Counted from the stretch's first letter, positions 45,182-56,347 are shown. The stretch: DNA of 64,000 nt from Aureobasidium sp. EXF-3400 (GCA_024195585.1 SWBL01000038.1:62001-126000); one strand, 5' to 3'. Numbers and translations: made by a program. Notes: a model not told the origin generated them from the sequence alone.

Positions 45182-45589
45182 AGAGGTCGAGCTTGCTACA
45201 ATGGGCTCGTTCGTACAGCTGCCATGACCGTAGCACTTACGTGCGTTCGCCAAGAGCCTTTTTTGTGCTGGAGGTGTGTACTAGCCGCAAGGATTAGATG
45301 TTTATGACCTATATACAGGTTCCCATGATACAAATTGAGCTTCCAGGTGACATATGCTACTTGCCCGAATCGCTGTAAATTTCGCTTTCCAGCGCTAGAA
45401 TATCAACAAGAATACGCATAGTAACTACCTCTGTGGTCGTACAAAAGAGTAGCGATGGCCATCCCTACTCCTCCTAGACCGTGAATGTCGAAGCAAATCG
45501 CGTGTTCCAATCCAGTACCTCGAGTCGCATATAAGGAGCTGTGTGCTCCGTATCTCCATCGACACCAATGTGCTTGCTCATCTGTCAAT
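45182..45589. other. Convergent spacer
   Basis: Between the stops of the sugar transporter and the lipocalin-like gene; nothing recognised. Confidence 0.3.
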
Positions 45590-46143
45590 TCATGACGTGG
45601 AAGACATTTTCTTCCATATCAATACTGGCTTTGCCATCACGCCCTGTGGTAAACATGTTACTTTAGCAAACTTCCTTTGTTTCATTCTGGAACCTCTCCA
45701 CCACTCGTGACAAAGTTGGAGAAACTTACATTAGTAAGCATAGGCGGCGTAGACAACTGCAGCACATCCCCCTCAAGCGAACACAATCTCTCCTGCGTAT
45801 CCCCAAGCCAACCAGGGAACAAACTAACACTCATCGAATGACACAATTTCGGTTTTCCATTCTCCATTTCCACGTGGAAGGGCCCAGAGTAAGCGACATA
45901 GTGGGACATGGCATCGGCTTTTTCTTCTTGCGTGCCGCCGATTAAGTCATTGACGTGCCATTTTTGCGCGCCGGGTTGCATGATTTGGGCGGACATGGAG
46001 CCGTCTGGAGTGTACATGATTATTCCTTGGACATTTTCGCCGAAGGGATAGGATTTTTTGCCGGATTCTTCTTCGATGGTCCAGGAGACGAGTTTCCAGG
46101 CGCCGATGAGTTGCTTTTTGAGGGTTTCGGAGGAGTCGGCCAT
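45590..46143 (-). CDS. Lipocalin-like domain protein
   Basis: Two exons, 45730-46143 and 45590-45643, with an 86-nt intron (GTAAGT..CACAG), 155 aa. KKQLIGAWKLVSWTIEEESG at the start and GIIMYTPDGSMSAQIMQPG are hallmarks of the small lipocalin-like family (PF13924 type). Without splicing the protein would end in an atypical tail; with it the end is NGVMAKPVLIWKK, matching the last beta strand of the family. No signal peptide. Such proteins often accompany redox enzymes in fungal metabolic clusters and may bind or isomerise small hydrophobic molecules. Divergent from the SDR, with a shared promoter that includes TATATAA near 46231. Confidence 0.85.
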
Positions 46144-46682
46144 TGTAGTTGATGTTGGTTGTTGCTGTTATTTTTGTGGTGGTGGAGATGTAGACGAAGC
46201 AGACTGTTGTCGTGAACTGTTGATGTTTGTATATAAGATGTTGGCTTCGTACTCATCCCGGGGAGATGATAATAATAATAGTTTCGAGAATGACATTGAT
46301 GGTGGTGATGACGTTGTGCCGCTTTCGGCCGAGCATCGCACGTTACCGTTTCAATTGACATCTCGCCTACGAGGTTGAACAAAATAACGCATATGCGGAT
46401 GCAAGCCGCCGACGGACCACCTGCGGCCGAATCTTGTACGAGACTTCGCAAAGTACTGTGTCCCCAGTTTCGATTAAGGATGACCCTGGGGACCGAATGC
46501 GAAGTGAGGTAGCAATTCGGGGGTCTCGTCCGGGCACACGTCAGGCAAAGTAACGGTAGAGCCGGGTCGTCCGCTACAATATACTATATCTACCACATGT
46601 CTGGATCAAACTTCCTCACGCACCTAATCAGTATTCAACTTCCACAATACCCGTACCGCATCTATTTCTCTAAACATTTAAA
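46144..46682. promoter_or_regulatory. Divergent promoter of lipocalin-like gene and SDR
   Basis: 539 bp between the two starts. TATATAA near 46231 serves the minus gene; a short AAT repeat (46270s) and GGTGATG stretches follow. No operator could be assigned. Confidence 0.4.
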
Positions 46683-47584
46683 ATGCATCCAATCAAAGGT
46701 CTCAGCGCTGTGGTGACCGGTGGTGCCTCTGGTCTCGGAGCCGAAATTTCACAACAGCTCGCTGCAGAAGGCGTGAACCTGGTCATCAACGGACTCGCAC
46801 ATGACAAAGAGGGAGCGGACAAGTTGGCAAAAGAGTTGACCGAAAAGTACAATGTCAAGGTTGCATTCTTCGTAGCCGACATGTCGCAAGAAGCCGACTG
46901 CACTGCTCTCATCAATTACACTCTGGAAACACTCGGCGGAGTCGACATTATCATTTCTAATGCTGGTTGGACTCGCCACGCCAAGTGGGCGGACCTGGAT
47001 GCCTTCCCTGCTAGCGACTGGCACAAGAGTTATGCCATCAATGTTTTGGTGAGATTCAACCCTCCAAGGATGCTGTCTGGTGACTCTTACTGACAAACTC
47101 TTAGGCAGTCATGTGGCTATACAAGGCAGCGCAATCATACATGGAGGAGACATATGCCAAGACGAATCGTGCTGGTATTGTCATCTCAACCAACTCGATT
47201 GCCAGCGTTCGTCCCACAGGATCATCTATGCCATACAGTGTGAACAAGCTTGCGCAAATTCGACTTATCGAGTCGCTAGCCCTTCACCACGGCCCTCATG
47301 CCAGATTCAACGCAGTATCGCCTGGCCTCATCATCACTCCTTTCAGCGTAGCCTACGGTGAAGAGGTCATCTCAGGCATGAAGAACAGAGCGCCTCTCAA
47401 GCGTGAATCAGGACTAGATGTAAGTACCAGTGCCTTGGTTGACGTTCTCACCAAGTATCGAGCTCGAAGCTAATGCAATCCGAAACTGTAGGACTGTGCA
47501 GCTGCCTTCTTGATGATGGTTAAGAGTGATAGCATCACTGGGCAGCGAATCGTCGTTGACGCTGGTTTGGCTTCTGTGTCTTAG
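46683..47584 (+). CDS. Short-chain dehydrogenase/reductase
   Basis: Three exons: 46683-47048, 47105-47419, 47492-47584, 257 aa, all phase 0. Classical SDR: cofactor motif TGGASGLG at 12-19, DIIISNAGW with the NAG motif, catalytic Ser in ISTNSIASV, and the YSVNK catalytic Tyr/Lys. C-terminus GQRIVVDAGLASVS is the family's usual end. NAD(P)-dependent alcohol/ketone oxidoreductase; substrate unknown. Divergent from the lipocalin-like gene and convergent with the Zn2Cys6 gene only 60 bp away, suggesting a shared pathway. Confidence 0.93.
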
Positions 47585-47643
47585 AACGCTCCATAATTGG
47601 CGTATTTTGCTTGCAGATAGCGTCCAGTGCAATTGCATTAGGG

Positions 47644-49879
47644 TCATGCAAAACTGATTCCCGAATAGACATCAGCTTGAGTGGAGTAGAGATGTATCAG
47701 AGAGTTCAAAATCCTTCCATGCAGACATGAGTTATGACGCACACCACTGCCGTCGACCCATACAGAATCCCGCTCGTCTTTTTCGAGTCGTTTGACGATT
47801 TTCTTTCCCAGCTCCATTACTCTTAGAGTACCTTCGGAGACGTCTTGGAGGGAGTGATTGGCAAAAATGACAGAAGCAGCATTGTGAACAAACGACCAGG
47901 ATCTGCAAAGCTTCGGAGCTAGACGATGCATCTCAAGATACGACTCAAGGACCTGAATGCCAGCTCGATTGCAGCGAGTGAGACAATCCGCTCTTTCATC
48001 GGACGCTTGAGGCAGATAGTTGTAGAGCCTTCTCGATAGTTTGCACACGACGCTACCCATGTGAATGAACCACGTGAGACGACTGAGGTTCTGGTGTATC
48101 CCCCGGCTGAGACGTCTGTCCCTCAAGGATGGGTCCATACCTTCATGGATCTCGTTGATCTGGTTCAAGCAGCGTGTCACCAGCGTGACCTGACTTGGGG
48201 TCCCATTACCTGCTTTCCAAAGGTCATTCTCAAGCTCCGAGAGGGCCTGACACATTGCAAAGACGGAGTGATCAAGGGAACCCCCACTATCTCCTACTCC
48301 GTTCACAGGGAATGTGCTGCTTGCAAGAGAAGTGTTTTGTGGTCTGTCACATGTTATGGTCATCAAGGTATCATGTCTGATGATCGTCCACCTTGGCACG
48401 TCGTTAGCTCTACATCGTGATCTGAGTTTTGCGTGCGATGTGACCCTACCATAATGCGGCGTCCCCAGAAGTCTCGTGTCGGTTTGTTCTCGACTGTAGA
48501 CGTCCCTCGGGGTCCACAGAAGTGCTGGGTCTCCTGTGGAGGCCCAGAGACTGAGCGAATCGAATGATTATGCCTGATCAAGGCGATTAGCTGCTATAAT
48601 TTGTGCATTAGGAAAGACGCACCCATATAAATCCAGGAAGCATTGACATTCATATCGTTACGCATGCACATGGCTATCAAGACCATGGCGCGGATTTGAG
48701 ATGCATCCGCAGACACGAAGCAGTTGGCGGCACGCAAGCACTGAAAAGAGGCACGCACTGTCCATTGGTGTCAGCCAAGTGATGATTAGTCGAAGTGATG
48801 CGGGATCTGGTACCGAAAATTTTGGAAGTCAGATGCCATTCAGAGTTGTTGTCAGAATATTGAGCGCCTGCGGCAAGGACAGCGAGCACAAGAGACAACC
48901 AGGACCACGTCGGCAAGGATGTGCTATGCTGCTCGAGATGATCTTGATATTGAGATCTGGTGTTTAGGTATTCGCATAGCTCGGTCTCAAAATCGTCGGG
49001 AGAATGTACCACGGGGTTGAAAGGATGAACAAACTCATTATAGAGCCGCCATAGTCTTAGCACATCAGCATCACAGGGGATGATTCCGAGCAGCTGAGCC
49101 ATAGTGGGTTCAGCGACAAATATGTTCGAGAAAGGATATGTGGTCTGAACTGAATCTCGGTCATCGTCGATTAGACTTGGTGGAACATTGAATCGAGAAT
49201 CCCCGTTGCCTCCAAAAAGCATGGCAGGATCAGAATGAGGTCCGAGGAAAAGGCTCGCTCCTGTAATGTGCTCAGTGACACGAATCTCTTCGGGACTTCC
49301 GACATTGACTGAAATGCCAGAGGCTGGTGATTCATGCGTTGAGCGAACCTGAACAAAGCTAGAGACGGGTAGTGTTTGCGTGGGTTCGGAATATTGTTGA
49401 ATTGCAGGTATATCATCAGAGAGAAGGTGAGTTCTTGACTCCTGCTCGACTACTGTTCTTTGAATCTCGTCGTCAACGGTTTCAGCATGTGAGCTGGTAT
49501 TAAGCCGATTCGCGGCTATTGCTCGCTGCACGCGTGGTGGCAAGATTGCAGAGGTTGATGTGACTGGAATGAAGCAGACCTCTGGATGTTGTCGGGCAAC
49601 ACATTGCACACATGGCACACGACCATTGCACTTGACCTACATATACGAACGTCAGCTCGAGGCAAAAGTCACGGCCTTCGACATGACGTGCGAGCCCTCC
49701 ATCTCTGGTGCAGAGGGTCATGTAGGGATTTTGTGAGTTACCTTGCGTTGGCGACAGGGAAAACAAGTTGTAATTGGGCGGGTGCGGCGTCGCTGACGCA
49801 TGAGGTCGCGTACAGCTTGAGCTGCCGCGCCGGGATCTGACGGGGACTCCGTTGAAGCAGAAGATGGAGGCATAGACAT
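47644..49879 (-). CDS. Zn2Cys6 transcription factor with fungal_trans domain
   Basis: Five exons: 49742-49879, 48814-49636, 48623-48757, 48450-48573, 47644-48391; introns 105, 56, 49 and 58 nt; 655 aa. Zinc cluster split by intron 1: TTCFPCRQRK then VKCNGRVPCVQC and HPEVC. The fungal_trans region is assembled from exons 2-5: FQCLRAANCFVSAD, AMVLIAMCMRNDMN, IRFAQSLGLHRRPS, then LWWTIIRHDTLMTITCDRP, the usual order of helices. The apparent frameshifts in this part of the DNA disappear once the 49- and 58-nt introns are removed, so the gene looks intact. Likely regulator of the adjacent SDR / lipocalin-like / transporter genes. Confidence 0.88.
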
Positions 49880-51014
49880 GGTCTCACTCCAGAGGAATTG
49901 CAGCCAGTTCGGACCCGAGCGTAATTTGCAATGTCGGGGCAGGAGCGGTAATCGCAGCGGATTGGAAAGAGCAGCGCGCACAGCTTCCTGGAACGGCACA
50001 ATATCGGAATGGAAACGGAGCCAGGGCGCTTGGGCCAGAAACATCTCGGCCGAAATGTCTTGCTGCGCGTCAACAGGCTTTCTCGGCCGTCGTTTCATCG
50101 AGTGCGTTCGAGAGCTCGACAGCCTGAAAGCGTTATCAGACACATTTACGAGTCGTGTCCAGCTTCATACTCCTATTGCCCTTACTGCAATGAGGCATCC
50201 GCTGCGTGCTACACAGAGCCGCGTAAATTGTACCATGCGCTACGTGCTCTTAGAGCAGCGCAATCTGTGCCATGCGCTAGACAACACAGGCTGCATCATT
50301 TTACAAGGGCCTCGAAACAGTCACAGGTACAATCGCATCCACGTCATTCTGCATACACATCGGTCACTATTCCTAACCCCCGTGGATTTGGTCAATTGGC
50401 GACGTGGGTCGTTTCTCTAGTTAGACGTAAATTAGCGCCGAAACTTCAAAGCAACATAACAAATTAACAACCTCGAAGCGCAGCATAAAAAGGATTTGAG
50501 AGATAGGTAATGACCAGTTAGTAGATGCAGAACAATGTGCAAGTCTCAGGATCCAGATAGGCCTGTTCGTCGTTGAGATATCGCAAGACTAGGTGGTTGC
50601 AGGAGGCACCCTAACTCGCACTTGCCAATCATCCAAAGTCGCACCTAGTATGCAACTGAGCCTTCTACTCTCTGTCTCAGCGATATGGGAGACCTGGAAT
50701 CATACTCGGTGCTGCTAAGAGACTCTCGAGGATGTGGGCAGGGTCGCTCTAGCGGACACGAAATGGAAGCTTCCAAGCCACGACAACATGACGACTGTTG
50801 AGATTGCGGGGGTGACTTCTGTGACATTCTCTCGGTTTAGTTATGTTTTGTAGTGTTGTTATGTAGCTTCGAATGTACAAGCGGTAGAGGTAAGCAACTT
50901 TGATATCCCAGAAGAAGCCGGCGATGGGTGATCGCACACATAAACATGAACTACTAAAGACGAACAGTGAGGATTGAATCACAACTTGTATTGAATAGGT
51001 ATCGAACATTCTAT
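49880..51014. other. Gene-free spacer
   Basis: Upstream of the Zn2Cys6 gene and downstream of the P450. Open frames on the plus strand here (to 50467) are antisense or leader sequence without domains. Confidence 0.4.
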
Positions 51015-52586
51015 CTATTGGCTTTTCTCCGGCCATGAGGTTCTCTTCCTACATGAGACATACAGGTTCAGTGGTCTGACTAACTGGAACTCGGGATCAT
51101 ACTCGACAGCCTCGAGATCGTCTTTGATAAACTCGTAACGGTAGACCAGCTCGGCCAGCAGTACTTTGGTCTCTTGCAATGCAAAGTTGAAGCCAATGCA
51201 GCCTCGGGGTCCTGCAGCGAACGGAATGTACGAGTATCGGTGGCGGTTCTTTACTTGCTCTGTGTCCCAGCGATCGGGATCGAAACGCTGCGGATCGTGC
51301 CAGTGTTCGGGATTGCTGTGCAAAGCGTACAGAGCAGGGACGATGACCGAGTTTGGAGGCAGACGGTAGCCTCCTGGTAAAACAACTTCAGTCTTGGTTG
51401 TGCGTCCGGGTTGGAATGAAGGGTTGTGCAAGCGCTGCGTCTCCTTAATGAATTTATCGAGGAAGCGAAGTTTGTTGGGTAGATCTGGGCTCCAGTCGAT
51501 GTCGTTGTTGATTCCATTGTCGACAAGTTCTTGGAGCAAACGTTCTTGGTTACCAGGGTATGTCACCAAAGCATACAAGAGCCAGCTCAAGAGTGCCGAA
51601 GTTGTGGTGAAGCCTGCACCACTGATGATGACCATGTTGGACTGAATGAGTTCCTCAGGCAGTTTTTTGCCATCTTTGTCGGTTGCACGCACGAGATAAT
51701 CCACCACGCACGAAGCCTTCAGTGCGGCTTCTTCCATAGGAAGGTCTTTTTCTCCAGCCTTAACTGAATCAATGCAATCTTGAACGAGGCTGTAAGCTTC
51801 CGTGCGAGATGCCTTCAAGCGCGCAGGATCACCAAATGGAAGATGGCGGTACCATTCTCCTCGAGCAACAACCTTTTTGTTAAGTGAGAGCAAGTTGGCG
51901 ATACTCTTGACGAGGGGATGTAATGGTGAATCAACAGATTCAAATTGTTTCAGATCCATGTCGAGCGCGAACTTGCCAATCGTCTGGGAAGCCAGTTTGA
52001 GCATGAACTGGTAAGCGTTGAAAGCGGTTTGTGTTCGGTCGAGTTCATCGAAAACCTTGAAGCTATCGCGGACGGTATGTTGCATCAACGGAGTGTAGTG
52101 TCGTACCGCTTTGGGACTCATCGAAGGGGGGATGAACCTATGGCTGAGGCGCCAGTTCTCTGTCTCTGTGTCGCCGACGAAAAGGGCATGGTTGTCTTTC
52201 ACACCATTGAGCGGATGGTCTGCCGTGATGAGTTTGGTAAAGTAGGGTGATTCGGCGAAGGCAATGGCAGCCACGTAAGGGTCGTTGGTAAAGTATGTCG
52301 TCTTGCCCATGTTTGTCGTCTTGATCACATTTCCGTATTTGGCGAAGAGACGTGCATGGTTACCCAGGTGATCAGGGAAAATCTCGTAGAAGGATCCGAA
52401 CAGTGGAAGGCCTTGGGGTCCGACAGCATTACGAACTTCTTGTCCGTTGATGAGACATCCTATAAAACCTTGGGTATGGGCAATGCTGTCGAAGTCTTCG
52501 AGCTGTTGACCACTTGCATCGTGGAAGGTCAAAGTGGTAGGATCTGCCACATGAAAAGCTGCAGCAACTTTGGAACGGAGTGTCTT
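51015..52586 (-). CDS. Cytochrome P450 with ubiquitin-like N-terminus, no membrane anchor
   Basis: Single exon. From the first usable ATG (52586) it encodes 523 aa. P450 features: GPQGLPLFGSFYEIFP at the start of the catalytic domain, I-helix region ISGAGFTTTSALLSWL, ETQRLHNPSF (ExxR), DPQRFDPDRW, and the haem loop FAAGPRGCIGFNFA. There is no N-terminal membrane helix. Instead the frame upstream and downstream of 52586 encodes a beta-grasp-like stretch (PVFLEDCQGN, MKTLRSKVAAAFHVAD, FHDASGQQLEDFDSI). The frame continues upstream to an ATG at 52715 (MPGLLQRNDVPTDAHI) but is broken by TAA at 52665-52667; no intron removes it. The locus is therefore either N-terminally truncated in this strain or begins at 52586. 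Divergent from a b5/b5-reductase fusion. Confidence 0.8.
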   Translation of the reverse strand, partial: KTLRSKVAAAFHVADPTTLTFHDASGQQLEDFDSIAHTQGFIGCLINGQEVRNAVGPQGLPLFGSFYEIFPDHLGNHARLFAKYGNVIKTTNMGKTTYFTNDPYVAAIAFAESPYFTKLITADHPLNGVKDNHALFVGDTETENWRLSHRFIPPSMSPKAVRHYTPLMQHTVRDSFKVFDELDRTQTAFNAYQFMLKLASQTIGKFALDMDLKQFESVDSPLHPLVKSIANLLSLNKKVVARGEWYRHLPFGDPARLKASRTEAYSLVQDCIDSVKAGEKDLPMEEAALKASCVVDYLVRATDKDGKKLPEELIQSNMVIISGAGFTTTSALLSWLLYALVTYPGNQERLLQELVDNGINNDIDWSPDLPNKLRFLDKFIKETQRLHNPSFQPGRTTKTEVVLPGGYRLPPNSVIVPALYALHSNPEHWHDPQRFDPDRWDTEQVKNRHRYSYIPFAAGPRGCIGFNFALQETKVLLAELVYRYEFIKDDLEAVEYDPEFQLVRPLNLYVSCRKRTSWPEKSQ

Positions 52587-52800
52587 CATGTTTCCCTGGC
52601 AGTCTTCCAAAAAGACTGGCTTTGCTTGCGACAACTCATCTCCGAGAAGATAAAACGCACTCTGTTAGATGTGGGCGTCGGTGGGGACATCGTTGCGTTG
52701 GAGGAGGCCAGGCATGGTGAGATGAGGAGCACGGTAGGCCCTTGCAGTTGGAGATGGAGAGAAATCTGATTCTGGCGAATATCGCAGGAATCCCTGTGTT

Positions 52801-52807
52801 CTATATA
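52801..52807 (-). promoter_or_regulatory. TATA box upstream of the P450
   Basis: TATATAG on the minus strand, 86-92 nt before the ATG at 52715. This supports 52715 as the original start and makes the in-frame TAA at 52665 a lesion. Confidence 0.4.
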
Positions 52808-53004
52808 CTGACAATGAGGCGTTGGCGCTCTTCCTGGTGCCGTTTATGGCAGACCCGGCAAAGTATCCTCCGCCGCTCCGAACAGAGTCCGAAACTCCAA
52901 GTAGTAATGAACAGAGCCGCAGATCGTTCTGAGAACAACGACTTCGTGATGTTCAAGAAAGCACGCATCTAGTCTACCCCCGGTCAAAGCCATTCAGCAC
53001 TGAC

Positions 53005-53023
53005 GACGGATAGCAAATCCGTC
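53005..53023. promoter_or_regulatory. CGG-N9-CCG palindrome between P450 and b5-reductase genes
   Basis: GACGGAT-AGCAA-ATCCGTC: perfect 7-bp arms around a 5-bp spacer, inside the 656-bp divergent spacer 52716-53371. Inverted CGG triplets with a fixed gap are the usual target of Zn2Cys6 dimers. Confidence 0.45.
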
Positions 53024-53044
53024 AGGCCCAGATCGCGGATTTTT

Positions 53045-53073
53045 GACGGAGACAGTACGGAGACGATACGGAT
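53045..53073 (+). promoter_or_regulatory. Three helically phased ACGGA repeats
   Basis: GACGGAGA, TACGGAGA and TACGGATG begin at 53045, 53056 and 53067, so the repeats lie on one face of the helix, 20-40 bp from the palindrome at 53005. Confidence 0.35.
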
Positions 53074-53371
53074 GCGATAAGCAAGGGGCTGTCCAACGGC
53101 GGCCCGCCACTGCGGAATCTTCGACGCAGGACTAGCGTCATAATCAGGCCCTCATGTTTTTGTAGTGTACGTGTAGTGATTCTGCCATGATTGAACAGTG
53201 CGCTCGGCCGAGAGCAGTCGTGAACAGACTTGACCGGCCAGACCGATTGACGACTTCGGATAACTTGAGTAGTCTGTTCCGCGAGATGCGGTATTAGTCG
53301 CCTAGCAATATAATAAGGACAAACCCGAAAGCAAACAAGAAACCAAATTTCGCAGACTCGCCCCTCCCATC

Positions 53372-54964
53372 ATGGCGCAAACCTATACGCTCACACAGGT
53401 CGCAGAACACAAGGCGCAAGGCGATTCTTGGATTGTCATCCACAACAAAGGTAATATGTTCGACCGTTTTCAATCTGGTGATTTCTGGCTGACAACATTT
53501 ATTTTAGTCTACGACGTGACCTCTTACATCGCCGAAGACAATCACCCTGGTGGTGTGGAAGTCTTGAGTGAGTCGGCGGGCACCAACGCTACCGAGTCCT
53601 TCGAGGACATCGGACACTCCGAAGATGCCAGGGAACAACTTGAACCGATGTACATCGGAGAGATCGCGCAAGAGGTCAGCCAGTTACGCGCCTTGTCTGG
53701 ATGTAAATTCTGAGCTGACCACATTTGAATTCCACAGGATGCTGCAGAAGATCTAGAAACATACAAGGTCGAGTTCAAGCCTGTGCAAGCAGATACTTCA
53801 CACGTCAAGCCCAAGCCACGAAGCAAAGACAAGACACCTTCGACTCTGAAGAACATCGCCCAAAGCACAGCCTTGACTAGCCTCGGAATCTGTCTTGGAA
53901 TCAGCTACTCCAACGGAGGACTCAACCAAGCCCGCACTGTAGTTCTTCGCGGCATCGAGCGCACAATTCGCTACCTTCGCGACCGCCGCCAAATCGTTCC
54001 GCAAGGACACTCTCATAGCATGTGGACTGCCTTTGGAGCCGCATTTGCACTGAATCTGGCTTTCGTTGGTGTTGGTGTTGTTTACCTCGCTGAGAAACTG
54101 GATGTGCAGGCCTCTTTCACCAGCTATCCCGCGACCAGAAAGCGCAAGAATCATTTCAGAACGATGCGGTCTCCACCGATACAGGCAAAAGCCAAGCAAA
54201 TAAAGCCGCATCCATGCATTGATCCTCTGAAATGGACCCAATTCCCGGTATCAGAGAACAAGCAACTATCTCACAACGTTCACCGCATCACATTTTCCCT
54301 TCCCAAGGAGGATTCAATTCTTGGTCTGCCGATCGGCCAACACATTGCTATCCGTGCAGATATCAATGGAAAGAGCGTGCAACGGTCTTACACTCCCGTA
54401 ACCAATGACAGTGACCCGGGACGCATCGTTGTTGTCTTCAAAGTCTATCCGGGTGGAGCTATCACCAACTACCTCGCCGGTCTGAAGAAAGGCGACATGG
54501 TTGATATCAGAGGCCCCAAAGGTGCAATGACATACGAAAAGGGTCTGACCAAGCACATCGGCATGATCGCTGGTGGTACGGGTATCACTCCTATGTACCA
54601 GCTAATTCGCGCTATCTGCGAGGACAAGGAGGATCCCACCACTGTTGATTTACTCTTCGCCAACAACTCTGAGGAGGATATCTTGTTGCGGGATGAACTG
54701 GATGGCTGGGCAGAACAGTTCCCTTCCAAATTCACCATCAACCATGTTTTGGCGCGTCCTTCCAAGGAGTGGACTGGTTACACTGGATTCGTAACTCCTG
54801 AGCTCATTCAAAAGCACCTCCCGAAACCTCAAGGCAACGACTCCAAGATTCTTCTGTGCGGACCGCCACCAATGGTCAACATCATGAAGGAAACCCTAAC
54901 CAACCAAGGATTTGAACGTCCTAGTGCCATGTCGAAAAAGACAGACCAAATCTTTTTGTTCTAG
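53372..54964 (+). CDS. Cytochrome b5 - NADH-cytochrome b5 reductase fusion
   Basis: Three exons: 53372-53450, 53508-53674, 53738-54964, 490 aa. Residues 1-80 are a cytochrome b5 domain with both haem histidines (HPGGVEVL and DIGHSED). A linker with a membrane-type segment at about 190-210 (AFGAAFALNLAFVGVGVVYLAE) follows, then the reductase: FAD motif RSYTPV, PGGAITNYLAGLKKGD, NAD-binding GGTGITPMYQLI and CGPPPMVN. Electrons pass from NADH through FAD to the fused b5 and on to an acceptor. The divergent P450 with a shared promoter is the obvious acceptor. The C-terminus is complete (DQIFLF). Confidence 0.93.
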
Positions 54965-55658
54965 AAGTATGCAAGCAGAATCTAGAATGTATTATACCAT
55001 CAGAAAAAGCAAAAAACTATGGTTACATGAATGTGATTGAGGCAAAGAACCTTGATGTGTTTGTAACAAAAGATGGAAGGAAGAATCATGTAGCATATAG
55101 ATGATCATGTACGTCTCGGAGTCAGTCTACTCTGTAGATTGTAAATGGAAGGAAGGAGATGGGTGGAAGAATAAATACAATTGATACAAAAAAGATGGAT
55201 CTTACCTTTCCCGTCGTTCTCCATTGCCTTGTCTGCCATGTGTCTCCTCGTGGGTAATCATCGCTTTCCTTCTCCCAAGCAAAAGACCAACATACCACGC
55301 ATGGAAACATGCGATCTCTACATCCGTCCGTGTGTTATATTCCCCACTGCCGGCCCATTTGAACAAACTTTTTGAGCCGTCGCCGCCGCCGCCTCCTCTT
55401 CCTCTCGCATCCTTGTCTTGCAGACTCTTTCAAATTGACTCTGCCCGCTAAGAAAAACGAGATCTTGGATGTTTGGCGTGAGTATACATGCTATTGATCA
55501 GTATGGCCCTCTGTATTTATACGCTGTGTTCCTGCTGTCTCCTCATGGCAAGGGCTTGTTGTTTCGAATGACGGGAGCTGGACCCTGTTAGTCTCTGCTA
55601 AAATTAGAAACAGATATCGCCCCAGATTTGGAGTCTCGGGAAGCCCAGATTGACATAC
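54965..55658. other. Convergent 3' spacer
   Basis: Between the b5-reductase fusion and the DUF2231 gene. Nothing supported; contains a short GCC run near 55380. Confidence 0.35.
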
Positions 55659-56347
55659 CTAGTCACTCTTGTTGGCATTCTCTTTTATTCCCTGCTTCTT
55701 TTCATCCAAGGCATAACCCATCCTTTGTACGCCAACTCCCTTGCCATAGACCAACTCTCCGCCTAGTGCAGCACTCAATGCAACGCCAGGAAGCGTCAGC
55801 ACACTAAGGAGTATGCTAACTCTGCCCGGGGCAAAGCTTGGAACCCTTCTTCTTGTCCATACCGCGTAAGTTGAGACGCCGGCTGCGACAAAGTTCAGGG
55901 CACCATGAGTGATTCCAATCTTGATACTGCGGCTGTTGATGTCCTCGTGAGATTTAGGATTGGTGAGTTCCTTGTCCTTCTGATTGATGCCGCCTTTCTT
56001 GTAGAGTTCCCACAACTCTGCAGAGCCGCTGGTAAAGCTGGGCAGCGAAGTCACAAGACCAGCGACATGGCAGATATACCCCAGCCGCGAGATGTCGCCA
56101 AGAAAAGGAGTCAGAAAGGCTAAGGCCCTGAATCGGTTTGCAATGCCGTAGACGGTATCCAAAGTGTAGGCCGCGGAGAGGAATGTCAGAGGGAAATGAA
56201 CGGTCGCTGGATGCACGGGATGACTTGAACGGGAGTGTCAGTTACGCGACTCTTCCAAGCTGTTGCTCTCAGGGCTAACCTGTTACGAAACGGCCAATCG
56301 AAGTGGCCTAGCTCGACAGTGTCATAAAGATTGCTCAGAACACCCAT
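55659..56347 (-). CDS. DUF2231-family membrane protein
   Basis: Two exons, 56280-56347 and 55659-56223, with a 56-nt intron (GTTAGC..CAAG), 210 aa. The splice joins FDWPFRN to SHPVHPATVHFPLTFLSAAY, the hallmark start of DUF2231 proteins. Four hydrophobic segments follow (LAFLTPFLGD.., YICHVAGLVTSLPS, ITHGALNFVAAGVSTYAVW, VSILLSVLTLPGVALSAALG). The conserved histidines in HPVHPATVHFP could bind haem or metal, but function is unknown. Start at MGVLSNLYDT chosen because a TATATTTATT box lies 74-83 bp upstream; longer starts at 56434/56437 would overlap that box. Confidence 0.8.

Noticed and set aside
45682..45729. Alternative C-terminus of the lipocalin-like protein ending VTSGGEVPE
   Set aside because: It is read-through of an intron starting GTAAGT; splicing restores the family's last strand.
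48363..48581. Frameshifted pseudogene in the Zn2Cys6 regulator
   Set aside because: Two short introns with good signals restore the domain order, so the gene is intact.
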